Source of the DNA: Pseudomonas fluorescens
GTDB lineage: Bacteria; Pseudomonadota; Gammaproteobacteria; Pseudomonadales; Pseudomonadaceae
NCBI RefSeq assembly: GCF_000968015.1
Contig: NZ_LACH01000035.1
Location: 1 to 64,000, forward strand
Length of the DNA: 64,000 bases
Direction: 5' to 3'
Position 1 is the stretch's first letter. The number at the start of each line of letters is the position of its first letter. The translations under genes and the position numbers were made by a program. Under the pieces are notes generated by a model. That model was not told where the DNA came from. It ran no database searches and saw only the letters and a program-made list of their open reading frames with translations. Below are positions 1 to 7,905 of this stretch, in pieces.

Positions 1-471
1 GATTGGACCGTAAACGCCTGCTTGCTCCTGCAAACCAGAGTGGCTGTGGTACCAGTACGTACCGTTCTGATGCACCTTGAATTTGTACTCGTACATGCCA
101 TCGGGCGCGATGCCATGGAAACTCAAACCCGGTACACCGTCCATGTTGGCGGGCAGAATGATCCCGTGCCAATGGATGGAGGTGTCCTGGTCTAGGCGAT
201 TTTTCACACGCAGTGTGACCGTCTCGCCTTCGCGCCAGCGCAGTAAAGGTCCGGGCAACGAACCATTGATGGTCATGGCTGTGCGCGGCGAGCCAGTTAT
301 GTTTACAGGGGTTTCACCAATAAACAGATCAAACTCGTTACCTGTAAGTACGCTCGGAAAGCCAGGGCTGGTCACTGCCCATACAGGCGTGCGCCACAGA
401 CCAAGACCGCCGAGAATGCCACCAGCGGCCAGGCCTTTGACGAATGTCCGCCTAGAGGTTTTGGAATGCAT
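1..471 (-). CDS. copA: Copper resistance multicopper oxidase CopA (N-terminal part; runs off the left edge)
   Basis: The 157 visible codons are the N-terminus of a periplasmic multicopper oxidase that is thought to bind and oxidise Cu(I). The start ATG is followed by a twin-arginine signal (SRRTFVKG, then a hydrophobic Gly-rich stretch ending near VWA), so it should be folded in the cytoplasm and exported by Tat. The first cupredoxin domain shows the copper-ligand motifs HWHG and YWYHSHSG. The gene is not broken within the window, but the rest, and the usual copB partner, would lie further left. A CopR box lies about 185 bp upstream. This is CopA of the Pseudomonas copABCD type, not the copper ATPase that shares the name. 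Confidence 0.93.
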   Translation of the reverse strand, partial: MHSKTSRRTFVKGLAAGGILGGLGLWRTPVWAVTSPGFPSVLTGNEFDLFIGETPVNITGSPRTAMTINGSLPGPLLRWREGETVTLRVKNRLDQDTSIHWHGIILPANMDGVPGLSFHGIAPDGMYEYKFKVHQNGTYWYHSHSGLQEQAGVYGPI

Positions 472-655
472 GCCATTTATGTCCAGTCAGTCAAAAGGGA
501 AACCGTGCGAAACACACTGTGCGTTTTGCTTACAGGTTGGGGGGATTCTCTCAGGAGTTCGTCTCGAATCCTTATGAGCCTTGCCCGCCGCCGCAAATGA
601 CGAAACTCATACGGCAGGCGAGCTGAGAAATTGCCACATTTTAACCATCACGGTG

Positions 656-671
656 ATTACATTTCTGTCAG
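656..671 (-). promoter_or_regulatory. Predicted CopR box upstream of copA
   Basis: The plus strand reads ATTAC-ATTTC-TGTCAG, that is CTGACA-N5-GTAAT on the minus strand, the motif known for the copper response regulator CopR in Pseudomonas. It points toward copA and is perfect. The same motif recurs at three other places in the island. Confidence 0.75.
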
Positions 672-692
672 CTTGGGATTGCATCAAGCCGC

Positions 693-899
693 TCAATATT
701 TGGCCTGGTCGGCCGCCTTGGCGTTGCTCTTCACTACCGGCGTTTGAGTGCCTTGTTTCTGCGCAACCTGGTGCGCGTCCATGGAGCTCTTCCTGGCCGC
801 TTCTATGCGTGCGAATGTCCGGTCACCACCACCTTCGGCCATCGCCAGAGAAGAGACGGCCAGAGCGGCTATGACAAACAGGGTTTTCATGGATTTCAT
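693..899 (-). CDS. Small secreted PtrA-like copper-responsive protein
   Basis: This 68-residue protein begins with a Sec signal peptide (MKTLFVIAALAV, cleavage after AMA) and continues with AEGGGDRTF, the N-terminal signature of PtrA-like proteins, which are copper-induced in Pseudomonas. The mature part is short, charged and has no cysteine. The start at 899 is preceded by GAGGA eight bases upstream. A second, longer relative with the same EGGGDR motif lies at 21406-21765. A CopR box lies about 125 bp upstream (1023-1038), which supports copper induction. The biochemical role is unknown; a periplasmic function is inferred from the signal peptide. Confidence 0.75.
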   Translation of the reverse strand: MKSMKTLFVIAALAVSSLAMAEGGGDRTFARIEAARKSSMDAHQVAQKQGTQTPVVKSNAKAADQAKY

Positions 900-1022
900 G
901 GGGGTATCCTCGAATAAGTTTTGGTCACCCCGTTGAATTCACATTAAAGGTGATTCTTGGGGCCGAGCTCAAGGCTCGATATAACTTTAGGACTCATCCC
1001 CTGTCAGGAACCTTAGGTGAAT

Positions 1023-1038
1023 ATTACAGTTGTGTCAG
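1023..1038 (-). promoter_or_regulatory. Predicted CopR box upstream of the ptrA-like gene
   Basis: ATTAC-AGTTG-TGTCAG on the plus strand is a perfect CTGACA-N5-GTAAT in the direction of the gene ending at 693. The spacer differs from the other boxes, so the conserved half-sites are not simply a copied block. The rest of the 900-1303 gap shows no gene. Confidence 0.7.
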
Positions 1039-1303
1039 GTTGACACTTTCTTCTTGAACAGCAGGTGGTTTAATCCCTAAGGTCTCGCTCATCCACGCAA
1101 CATTGCAGCGCATTTAACCGCTTAAAAATTTATATATTACGATTTTGTAAGCTTCCAGTCATTTTCAAGGAGAATCGACGGTTTTGGAACAGCGGAACAG
1201 GATCTGAAATTCGCCGACGCGGACGCATTGCTTTTAACCTTGAGTGTTCGATATGCGTATTGCGTTGGGACTGGTAATTCCACTTTCACACAGGTGATCA
1301 GGC

Positions 1304-1717
1304 GTGAGTATTAATTTTGAAAAAGTCGTTGGCTCTGCGGAAAGAGCGTTAATTTATCGCAGCCAAAGAGCTGAGGTACTGAGCAATAATATCGCTAACG
1401 CCGATACACCCAACTTCAAGGCCCGCGACTTGGATTTTCCTGCCTTGCTTGCAGAGCAGTCAAAACGGGTGGCGGATACTCAGTTTTCGTTACAAACAAC
1501 AAACCTAAAACATATTGCTGGGAACGGATCAACAGGCGAAATTGATGGGAGTGCTTTGCTTTACAGAACTCCAAATCAACCGTCCCTTGACCAAAATACC
1601 GTGGACCAGCAAGTCGAACTTGCGAAGTATACGGAAAATGAAATTCATTTCGAGGCAGCGTTCACTCGACTCAATGGTTCATTTAAAGGCCTGATTAAGG
1701 CTTTTCGTGGGGAGTAG
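1304..1717 (+). CDS. flgB: Orphan flagellar basal-body rod protein FlgB
   Basis: The 137-residue product has the length and motifs of FlgB, the proximal rod subunit of the flagellar basal body. These are the N-terminal helix with EVLSNNIANADTPNFKARDLDF and the C-terminal rod helix ending in GLIKAFRGE. Translation starts at GTG with AGGTGA just upstream. No flgC or other flagellar gene is near, so it is an isolated copy in a metal-resistance island. It is AT-richer than the neighbouring genes, which suggests separate acquisition. It may supply a variant rod subunit, or may be passenger DNA; nothing visible decides this. Confidence 0.85.
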   Translation: MSINFEKVVGSAERALIYRSQRAEVLSNNIANADTPNFKARDLDFPALLAEQSKRVADTQFSLQTTNLKHIAGNGSTGEIDGSALLYRTPNQPSLDQNTVDQQVELAKYTENEIHFEAAFTRLNGSFKGLIKAFRGE

Positions 1718-2291
1718 TTGCCAAAAAAATCAATAATCGCATTATAGAACAGGCTGGTTGACTCAGCCCTGATTGCCCTAATGAAGGTCTGAAATACCCA
1801 CCGTTTTTTGATGTCCTCTGCGCACGAGGTTCAAAAAATTCTGACTCGGTCGAAAAGCAGACCTTTACTGTTTTTAATTCATAGTTTTTCCTCTAATCAG
1901 AACGTGACGGGGTAAACCTGGTAGGGAATATTAGCCACGGGCACAGCCTTCAGCTCGATTTTCAGATGTGGCCTCGTCAGCGGATCCCATCAGGGCCAGC
2001 AGGTTTTTCCGGCCTGCACAACAGGCCGGATATAAGACTGCTCCTACCTATACGCCAGCATGGTATTGAGCTCCGGGAGGCGTCCATATAAGAGTTTCCC
2101 TAAGCGTAATATCAGTGTCAGCCGATGTCGCCCCATCATCCCTACAACATTGTGCTCATTGAACCAACGAGGCTGGCTGGATAGGTGCTGAAGCTATTAC
2201 TCCAGGAAAGCGCCAAGAAGACGTGGATCAGCTCATCTCGGCCCTGGGCTCATATCTGAAATGAGCCCAGGGAGAGCCGTGTATGGGAGCG
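1718..2291. other. Gap with no recognised gene
   Basis: No convincing coding sequence was found. The most regular element is a perfect 8-bp hairpin at 2009-2029 (CCGGCCTG, loop CACAA, CAGGCCGG) without a T-tract on the 3' side of either strand, so it is not a clear terminator. Short open stretches look like decayed mobile DNA but cannot be assigned. Confidence 0.4.
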
Positions 2292-2483
2292 TTAACGCTG
2301 GAGCGGATCAGCACCCTCAGGCGCTGATTTTGGAAGGGAAATCCAACGTTTCCACAGCTGCGCGGACTCGCTCAGGGTTTTCGCTACTTTCAACGTTGTC
2401 CTTGCCGGCAGCCGACCCACCAAAACCTTTGCCTCATTATCCAACGCCTGAATAGCTTTGGTGATTTTGCTAATGGTAGTCAT
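2292..2483 (-). CDS. Short hypothetical protein, uncertain
   Basis: A 63-codon reading frame beginning MTTISKITKAIQAL, rich in Lys, Leu and Ala and predicted mostly helical, ending in PLQR. I do not recognise a family. There is no strong ribosome binding site. It sits in a gap between flgB and the MFS gene and could be a fragment of a larger gene. Bases 2484-2759 hold no recognisable gene. Confidence 0.25.
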   Translation of the reverse strand: MTTISKITKAIQALDNEAKVLVGRLPARTTLKVAKTLSESAQLWKRWISLPKSAPEGADPLQR

Positions 2484-2759
2484 ACCGAGATAAGTCAAAA
2501 TTTAGGACATTTGCGTTGCAAGCTATTTATCTATAAAGGTTTCCGCGTAAATCACTTTAGGTTTCACTGAAGGATGGGCGCAAACCTCGACCTGTCCTTG
2601 AACGCCCGGCTCCACAGTGGAGTTTATGCGAACTCATCGTAGTTACTCGAACATCCGAATCACGATTTCTTAGGTATTCCACTGGGGATCAGTTCGTAAG
2701 TGGGATCAGCGCGGACATTTTCTGCGCCGAGAAGCCGGGTTCCCATTCTGTTCTCATCT

Positions 2760-4061
2760 TCACTTTTGCTTGCTCGAATGCACGGATATCGGGTGAGGGC
2801 ATGAATGGGGAAGCATGAGTAAACGCGGCAACCCGAGGCTTAACAGGAAACCCAGTACTGTGAAGCTCGCGCTCAAGACGAAAGAGGCGCTAGGGAGAAG
2901 GACAGCGCTGTAGAGGATTCCTCCCGCTGCCGATCCTAAGGTTGTCCCAAGACTGGACGCAGCCGTTTGCTTGCCGAGTTCCCAGCCCTGTGCGCTTCCA
3001 GCCTTGGCCGAGATCCAGTACGTGAGGATCGGCGACAGGATGCCGGCGCTGGCCGCAACCGCACCGATCACGACCAGCATTAACTTAAAATCAGACGCCC
3101 ATGGCACGAGAAACAATCCGGCAGTGAGCACGGAGAGCGCGGGGGCGATGAGCCAGCGGGTCGTGTCCGGCTTAAACCAGGGTGAGAATGCGATTGCCTG
3201 CATCACAAACATGACCAAGCTGCACTCGGCGAACATCAGCGCAATTTGATATGGACTCAAACCGAGTTCCTGTTTACCACGCAGTGCGAGCCCGACCTCG
3301 AAGACCCCGACGCCGACCGAAACGATGAAAGTGAGGATGAGGAGTTTTGGCACTAGCCATGTTTTTTGATCGGCCGAGGCCTTCGATATCTTCGTTGACC
3401 GACCAAGGACTTCGATACTTGACAGAGAAAACACAACTCCACCAGCCACTAAAAAGGCGAGTAACCCCGTCGCCGCGAGCGGAACCGCGACTGATCCTGG
3501 CGGCAAGGCGAGGTTGAAGGTATCTGCGGCAAATCGCGTTACGAACACGCTCAGCATCGGCCCGAGCAGGAAGCCGCTAATTCCCGTCACGCTGACAAGC
3601 GCAAGCCGACGGGCTCGCCCCTGTTCAGTCGTCCTGACGTTTCCTATCACCGCCGCAGCTACAGGCGTCACGGCTGCGGCGAACATGCCGCTCAGAAAAC
3701 GCTCGGCGTATACAGCGACGAGACTCTCAACAAACGAGAATACCAACATGGTTACACCAAAGCCGAGGAGTCCAATAAGCAGTACACCACGCGGGCCGCG
3801 TTGATCGGAAAGTCGACCCCACAGGGGGGCGAATAGAAAAAGTGAAAGAGTATAGACAGCCGTCAGTAATCCCGTGTGCCGGGAAACCTGCGCAGCATCA
3901 CCTCCCGCGCCCAGGAGTCGCTCAATCAGGTAGGGCAAAAGTGGAAGCACGATGCCAAAGCCAATCGACACAGTGAACACGCTAAGCATAAGCGTGGCCA
4001 TAGTCGCGACGGGCAAACCTGCTGAGCGCACGCTGGTGACCCTCATGTAGCCACAGGCCAT
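2760..4061 (-). CDS. MFS transporter
   Basis: About 433 residues with twelve hydrophobic segments. It has the MFS loop 2-3 signature GRLSDQRGPRG after the second helix, a central cytoplasmic loop near residue 200 (SSIEVLGRSTKISKAS), and a second six-helix half. It should sit in the inner membrane as a secondary transporter. The frame stays open upstream to a TTG at 4118 overlapping the end of the HMA gene. I prefer the ATG at 4061 (MACGYMRV) or 4046 as start, because the hydrophobic part begins after it. Placement directly behind a copper-chaperone-like gene suggests a metal-linked role, but the substrate cannot be read from sequence. Confidence 0.8.
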   Translation of the reverse strand: MACGYMRVTSVRSAGLPVATMATLMLSVFTVSIGFGIVLPLLPYLIERLLGAGGDAAQVSRHTGLLTAVYTLSLFLFAPLWGRLSDQRGPRGVLLIGLLGFGVTMLVFSFVESLVAVYAERFLSGMFAAAVTPVAAAVIGNVRTTEQGRARRLALVSVTGISGFLLGPMLSVFVTRFAADTFNLALPPGSVAVPLAATGLLAFLVAGGVVFSLSSIEVLGRSTKISKASADQKTWLVPKLLILTFIVSVGVGVFEVGLALRGKQELGLSPYQIALMFAECSLVMFVMQAIAFSPWFKPDTTRWLIAPALSVLTAGLFLVPWASDFKLMLVVIGAVAASAGILSPILTYWISAKAGSAQGWELGKQTAASSLGTTLGSAAGGILYSAVLLPSASFVLSASFTVLGFLLSLGLPRLLMLPHSCPHPISVHSSKQK

Positions 4062-4105
4062 CGAGTCATGCCTGCGGTCTGACTGCTGGGCATCATAGGG
4101 ACGAG

Positions 4106-4360
4106 TTAGCCGCAGCAACCGCCCTTGGATTGATGACTGGACGGGGCCTTAGCCATATCCACGCCATAGCCCGCGCCTTTCACGGCCGATTTCAGTTGAT
4201 CGGGTGAGGTCAGTTGCTCGTCATAGCGCACCGCAGCCTCGCCGGTCGAAAGCGACACTACTACGTCATGGACTCCGGGAATTGCTTTCAGCGCTTTCGC
4301 CACATTGCTGCTGCAGCCGTCACACGTCATACCCGTTACGTTCAACGTTTGATTTTGCAT
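4106..4360 (-). CDS. Small heavy-metal-associated (HMA) domain protein, CopZ-like copper chaperone
   Basis: An 84-residue cytoplasmic protein with one ferredoxin-like HMA domain. The metal site GMTCDGC lies near residue 10, and the usual continuation ALKAIPGVHDVVVSL and GYGVDMAK follows. A C-terminal tail KGGCCG adds two cysteines. It would bind Cu(I) through two thiolates and pass it to an ATPase. The start at 4360 is set by AGGAGT six bases upstream; a longer frame to 4396 has no such site. It is in a leftward gene run with the MFS gene. The P1B ATPase at 7906 lacks a CxxC in its own N-terminal domain, so this chaperone may partner it (inference). Confidence 0.9.
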   Translation of the reverse strand: MQNQTLNVTGMTCDGCSSNVAKALKAIPGVHDVVVSLSTGEAAVRYDEQLTSPDQLKSAVKGAGYGVDMAKAPSSHQSKGGCCG

Positions 4361-4411
4361 GGTGATACTCCTTTTCATGATAGGGAATACAAACATCGCA
4401 GTAATACGCTT

Positions 4412-4960
4412 TTAGTCTCCTGCATGGACCTTCACACTCTCATGCAGATCAATACTTGCCGGATTGCTTGACTCAAGGATCGCTTTGGATCTCGCCATCT
4501 CGTCCGAGGAGCCATGGGCTACAACAAGAAATCCATCAGCTTTGACGGCTTGCTCGTACTGTATGACGCTGTCCTTCGGAATGCCAATGCTGAAAAGCGC
4601 AGCGCCAAGCGCGCTCAACCCACCGACCAGAATTGCACCCTCGACAGCGGCAACGACGATCCCTGCCAAGTGACCAAGCACCATGACAGGCCCGATCACA
4701 GGAATGGTCAGAAATATTCCGCCGAAGAACAGGCTCCAAAGGCTGCCCCAAAATGCGCCCTTCTTACCCCAAAATTTAATTCGGTCGCCGACGTTGTAGA
4801 AACCCACAACCTTTTCCTCGGAATGAAAACCTTGTCCGACGATACTGAAATGCGTCATGTCGAAACCACTGGCAGCAAGTTTGCGGACAGCGTCCTCTGC
4901 ATCCTGATGATGAACGAATACAGCGACTACAGCGTCATGTTGATCCAGTTGGAGTGTCAT
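4412..4960 (-). CDS. Membrane protein with a glycine-rich hydrophobic core (general stress 17M / DUF1269-like)
   Basis: A 182-residue protein. The N-terminal alpha/beta part (residues 1-55, HDAVVAVFVHHQDAEDAV) resembles the general-stress 17M fold. A long hydrophobic Gly/Ala-rich hairpin follows (residues 70-130: FFGGIFLTIPVIGPV, then a GLSALGAALFSIGIP turn). The C-terminal domain begins DSVIQYEQAVKADGFLVVAHG. Such proteins are annotated as DUF1269 or general stress proteins of unknown biochemical role. The start at 4960 has GAGGA at the right spacing. It follows the TPM and lemA genes, so it probably belongs to the same envelope-stress cluster. The family assignment is moderate. Confidence 0.65.
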   Translation of the reverse strand: MTLQLDQHDAVVAVFVHHQDAEDAVRKLAASGFDMTHFSIVGQGFHSEEKVVGFYNVGDRIKFWGKKGAFWGSLWSLFFGGIFLTIPVIGPVMVLGHLAGIVVAAVEGAILVGGLSALGAALFSIGIPKDSVIQYEQAVKADGFLVVAHGSSDEMARSKAILESSNPASIDLHESVKVHAGD

Positions 4961-5021
4961 GCTCTGTTCCTCGGTTGAGCGTGCTTGAGTTTTTTGGTTG
5001 GCACCAGCGATAGAGGGCTCC

Positions 5022-5519
5022 TCAGAGAACCATTGGTTTATCCGGTAATTCATTCGGCTCACCGCCGGCAACGGGAAAGTGTTTGATCAGATGTTGTGTA
5101 ACCGCCTGAATACCGCTGACTACACCGCCTTTGTAGTTGGCATCTTTAAATGCGGCTTCCATCTGGCGACAAATGCTTTGCCATTCTTGAGGGCCTGCCT
5201 TCGCGTGTATCCCGCGATCGGCCACAATCTCCACGTCCCGGTCAGCGAGCAAAAGATAAATCAGCACACCGTTATTGTGAGCGGTGTCCCATATACGTAA
5301 CTGCGAAAACACATCGATAGCGCGCTCTCGCGCGGACTGGCCTTTGAAAAGCGGCGTGCTATCCAGTGCACCCTCCACGACGAAACGGATTTCTCCGGCG
5401 TGTGCAGCCTCACTTGCTTTGATGGCTTGCTCGATCGCTATCAACGTTTCAGGAGGAAAAGCCCGTTTGACCTGCCAATGGGTCATAACAAGATGGTTCA
5501 AAATGCGTTTGATATTCAT
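5022..5519 (-). CDS. TPM-domain protein (short, no signal peptide)
   Basis: A 165-residue protein starting MNIKRILNHLVM. The TPM fold is recognised from IEQAIKASEAAHAGEIRFVVEG, IDVFSQLRIWDT, NNGVLIYLLLADRDVEIVAD and the C-terminal AVTQHLIKHFP. Family members are linked to membrane-protein quality control or acid-phosphatase-like activity, mostly unproven. It lacks the transmembrane Gly-rich tail of its upstream neighbour. The start at 5519 lies two bases after the upstream gene's stop, so the two are translationally coupled. A longer open frame to 5711 is an antisense-like Arg-rich extension and was rejected. Confidence 0.85.
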   Translation of the reverse strand: MNIKRILNHLVMTHWQVKRAFPPETLIAIEQAIKASEAAHAGEIRFVVEGALDSTPLFKGQSARERAIDVFSQLRIWDTAHNNGVLIYLLLADRDVEIVADRGIHAKAGPQEWQSICRQMEAAFKDANYKGGVVSGIQAVTQHLIKHFPVAGGEPNELPDKPMVL

Positions 5520-5521
5520 CG

Positions 5522-6367
5522 TTACCACCTTCCCGATGCGCCGCCGCCGCCAAACCCGCCTCCGCCTCCGCCGAAGCCACCACCCCCTTGCCCGAATCCT
5601 CCACGATGCCCCCCCATGCCGTATCCACCCATACCGCCACCGACCAACGTAAACAAGAGCGCCATCACGCCCGCGCCCAACGCGATGAACAATGCGCCGG
5701 CCACCAACCATGCGATAACGGCCACAACACCTCCAGTGACCAGCGCGCCTGGAAATCTACCCAAAACGGGGCGCAGAACACTGCCGATCACGAGCGCAAG
5801 AATAAAAATGAGCGGACCAAACTGGCGAATGTCTGTAACACCGCCGATAGTTTGTGCGTTGGGTGCCGGCAACGGCTCTCCATCAATTACCCGGATCATC
5901 TGATCGAGCCCGGCAGCAATGCCACCGTAGAAGTCTCCTTGCTTGAAGCTCGGTGTGATGATCTCGCTGATGATGCGTTTGCTGGTGGCGTCATTGAGCA
6001 CGCCTTCAAGCCCGTAGCCTACTTCGATGCGAAGCGCACGGTCGGTCTTCGCGATGACCAGGATTGCACCGTTATCCACCTTTTTCCGACCTAACTTCCA
6101 TTGGTCAGCAACTCGTAAAGCATATTGTTCGATCGCTTCCGGCTGGGTGCTGGGGACAATGAGAACTGCGAGTTGAGTGCCTTTTTTGGCTTCAAATGTC
6201 CGTAAAGTTTGCTCAAGGCTGGCTGTTTGATCTGCGGTGAGCGTTGCGGTCTGATCAGTGACCCGGCCAGTCAGTGGGGGGACCGCAACTTGAGCCCCCA
6301 CGAGGAAGGACCAGCAAAGTATTAAGACAAACAACGCCGCCGTGCTTGTCGTGCGTACTGCGGTCAC
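5522..6367 (-). CDS. TPM-domain membrane protein, YgcG family
   Basis: A 281-residue protein with a signal peptide (ALFVLILCWSFLVGA). A periplasmic TPM domain spans residues 35-160 (VTDQTATLTADQTASLEQTL, VDNGAILVIAKTDRALRIEV, GYGLEGVLND). Two or three membrane helices follow at residues 185-245, and the tail is an extremely Gly-rich repeat ending GASGRW. This is the classic YgcG architecture, commonly found beside LemA. Its ATG overlaps the stop of lemA by four bases (ATGA). The order lemA, TPM-TM, TPM is conserved in many proteobacteria. The Gly-rich tail may be low-complexity linker; its function is unknown. Confidence 0.88.
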   Translation of the reverse strand: MTAVRTTSTAALFVLILCWSFLVGAQVAVPPLTGRVTDQTATLTADQTASLEQTLRTFEAKKGTQLAVLIVPSTQPEAIEQYALRVADQWKLGRKKVDNGAILVIAKTDRALRIEVGYGLEGVLNDATSKRIISEIITPSFKQGDFYGGIAAGLDQMIRVIDGEPLPAPNAQTIGGVTDIRQFGPLIFILALVIGSVLRPVLGRFPGALVTGGVVAVIAWLVAGALFIALGAGVMALLFTLVGGGMGGYGMGGHRGGFGQGGGGFGGGGGGFGGGGASGRW

Positions 6368-6996
6368 TTGGCTACTCCCTGACTCCCGGTTGGGGAAAGA
6401 GCAGGTGCTGAGCCAAAATCTACTGCGGGAGGCTTAGCGATCTCTTTTTCGTTTGCTACCGTGAAATTAGGCTTCTCTTTGTATCCGAATACCATAGCCG
6501 TCAAATTGGAGGGGAACGAGCGGACCGTGACGTTATATTCCTGCACTGACTTAATGTAACGGTTGCGTGCCACTGCGATGCGGTTTTCGGTGCCTTCCAG
6601 TTGCGCCTGCAAATCGCGAAAACCGGCGTCTGCCTTCAGTTGCGGGTAGTTTTCGCTCACTGCCAGCAATCGGGACAACGCTCCAGAAAGCTCACCTTGT
6701 GCGGCCTGAAACTTAGCAAAGGCCGCCGGATCGTTAAGCACCTCTGGCGTCACTTGTATGGAAGTCGCCTGTGCCCGAGCCTGCGTCACTTGGATTAGTA
6801 CTTCTTTTTCATGCGCAGCATAGCCTTTGACGGTATTGACCAGATTGGGTACCAAATCTGCCCGACGCTGGTATTGGTTTACTACCTCAGACCAACTCGC
6901 TTTGATTTGCTCGTCGTTGCTCTGGAATGTGTTGTAACCGCAGCCACTTAGGTTTAAAGCAACCACCGTTGTCAGGAGGATCAATAATTTGCGCAT
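6364..6996 (-). CDS. lemA: LemA family lipoprotein
   Basis: A 210-residue protein beginning MRKLLILLTTVVALNLSGCG: a lipoprotein signal with lipobox LSGC, so it is anchored by lipidation in the envelope. The mature part is helical with the LemA hallmarks NQYQRRADLVPNLVNTVKGY, ENYPQLKA, EGTENRIAVARNRY and FPSNLTAMVFGY. LemA proteins accompany TPM proteins, but their molecular role is not established. The start at 6996 is chosen over the in-frame 7071 because it begins the signal peptide; GGA lies upstream. It is the first gene of a leftward run continuing to at least 4412. Confidence 0.9.
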   Translation of the reverse strand: MRKLLILLTTVVALNLSGCGYNTFQSNDEQIKASWSEVVNQYQRRADLVPNLVNTVKGYAAHEKEVLIQVTQARAQATSIQVTPEVLNDPAAFAKFQAAQGELSGALSRLLAVSENYPQLKADAGFRDLQAQLEGTENRIAVARNRYIKSVQEYNVTVRSFPSNLTAMVFGYKEKPNFTVANEKEIAKPPAVDFGSAPALSPTGSQGVAK

Positions 6997-7905
6997 TTTA
7001 TTTTTCCAAAAACAGGTTTTCAAACCGGACAACATTGTGACTGTTGCGCCTTTCGGCAATATCCTTGCCATGTTTTGGTTGCGATGACTTAGTGTTACTT
7101 ATAAAAATTCTTCGCCACGGTGCGGTAATGCCGCTCATCACATTGCTGCCGATGAGATCAGGTTGGATCCATCACCGTTTGTATTTATTTGTGCGTCAAT
7201 TGCAGTGACGCTATTGTGTGTTCGACGATTTCACACCCATTCCATTTAGGTTAGACATGTCATCCTGCGCAGCGTTCATGTGTTCGGCCATCAACGTATC
7301 ACGCTCTTCAGATATTTTTTCCCGCTGAAGTCTGGACAGTATTGGTCATACTGGTTGAGTCAGATGCAAGCTGACAGGGCTACAGTCAGAGTAGATATAA
7401 ATCTGAGGGAAAATTTCAGTTTCATGAGTTTTCCCTCTTCTCTTATGGATAGTGGATACATTTACAGTACGAGGATGAGGGAAAAGATAGATTGATCTAG
7501 GTCAAAGTAACCAGAATGAACCTCATCCGCTCGTCGCTTGTGATTTGCACCCTGCAAAGCTGTGGCTCAAGGGAAAATATGAGTCAAGAGAGCAGAGGTC
7601 TGATTTTCAGTAGCTTTACAGATTTTTGCGCCTGAAACAGGAATGACATCAAATATCGGCGGCTACTTCACACTGCCCTGGCTCTTGATAGTTCATACCG
7701 AAACGCAGGGTGTTATAGAACTGGCTCGGGTAGCGCTGTATTTGTTTTGAGGGCAGGGAGTCGCCACTTCAGCATGAGCTACATCACCTGCCTGGCAATC
7801 CACTGACCTCGCCAGCCACACTGCGGCAGCAAGGCTTGCTATAGGTCGCGACAGTGTCGGTTCCTCCTTGCCGCATGATCGGGCCCGTGGGACACATCGG
7901 CCGGC
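6997..7905. other. Gap upstream of lemA with no recognised gene
   Basis: About 900 bp without convincing coding signal. It should contain the lemA promoter. On the minus strand, 7680-7750 encodes a short open stretch (FYNTLRFGMNYQ) that vaguely resembles the C-terminus of an IS3-type transposase; too short to call. No CopR box was found here. Confidence 0.35.

Noticed and set aside
2009..2029. Perfect hairpin CCGGCCTG / CAGGCCGG
   Set aside because: No T-tract on the 3' side of either strand, so not called as a terminator; no multiple copies seen.
7280..7495. Short open frame on the plus strand in the lemA upstream gap
   Set aside because: No ribosome site, no recognisable motif and unusual composition.
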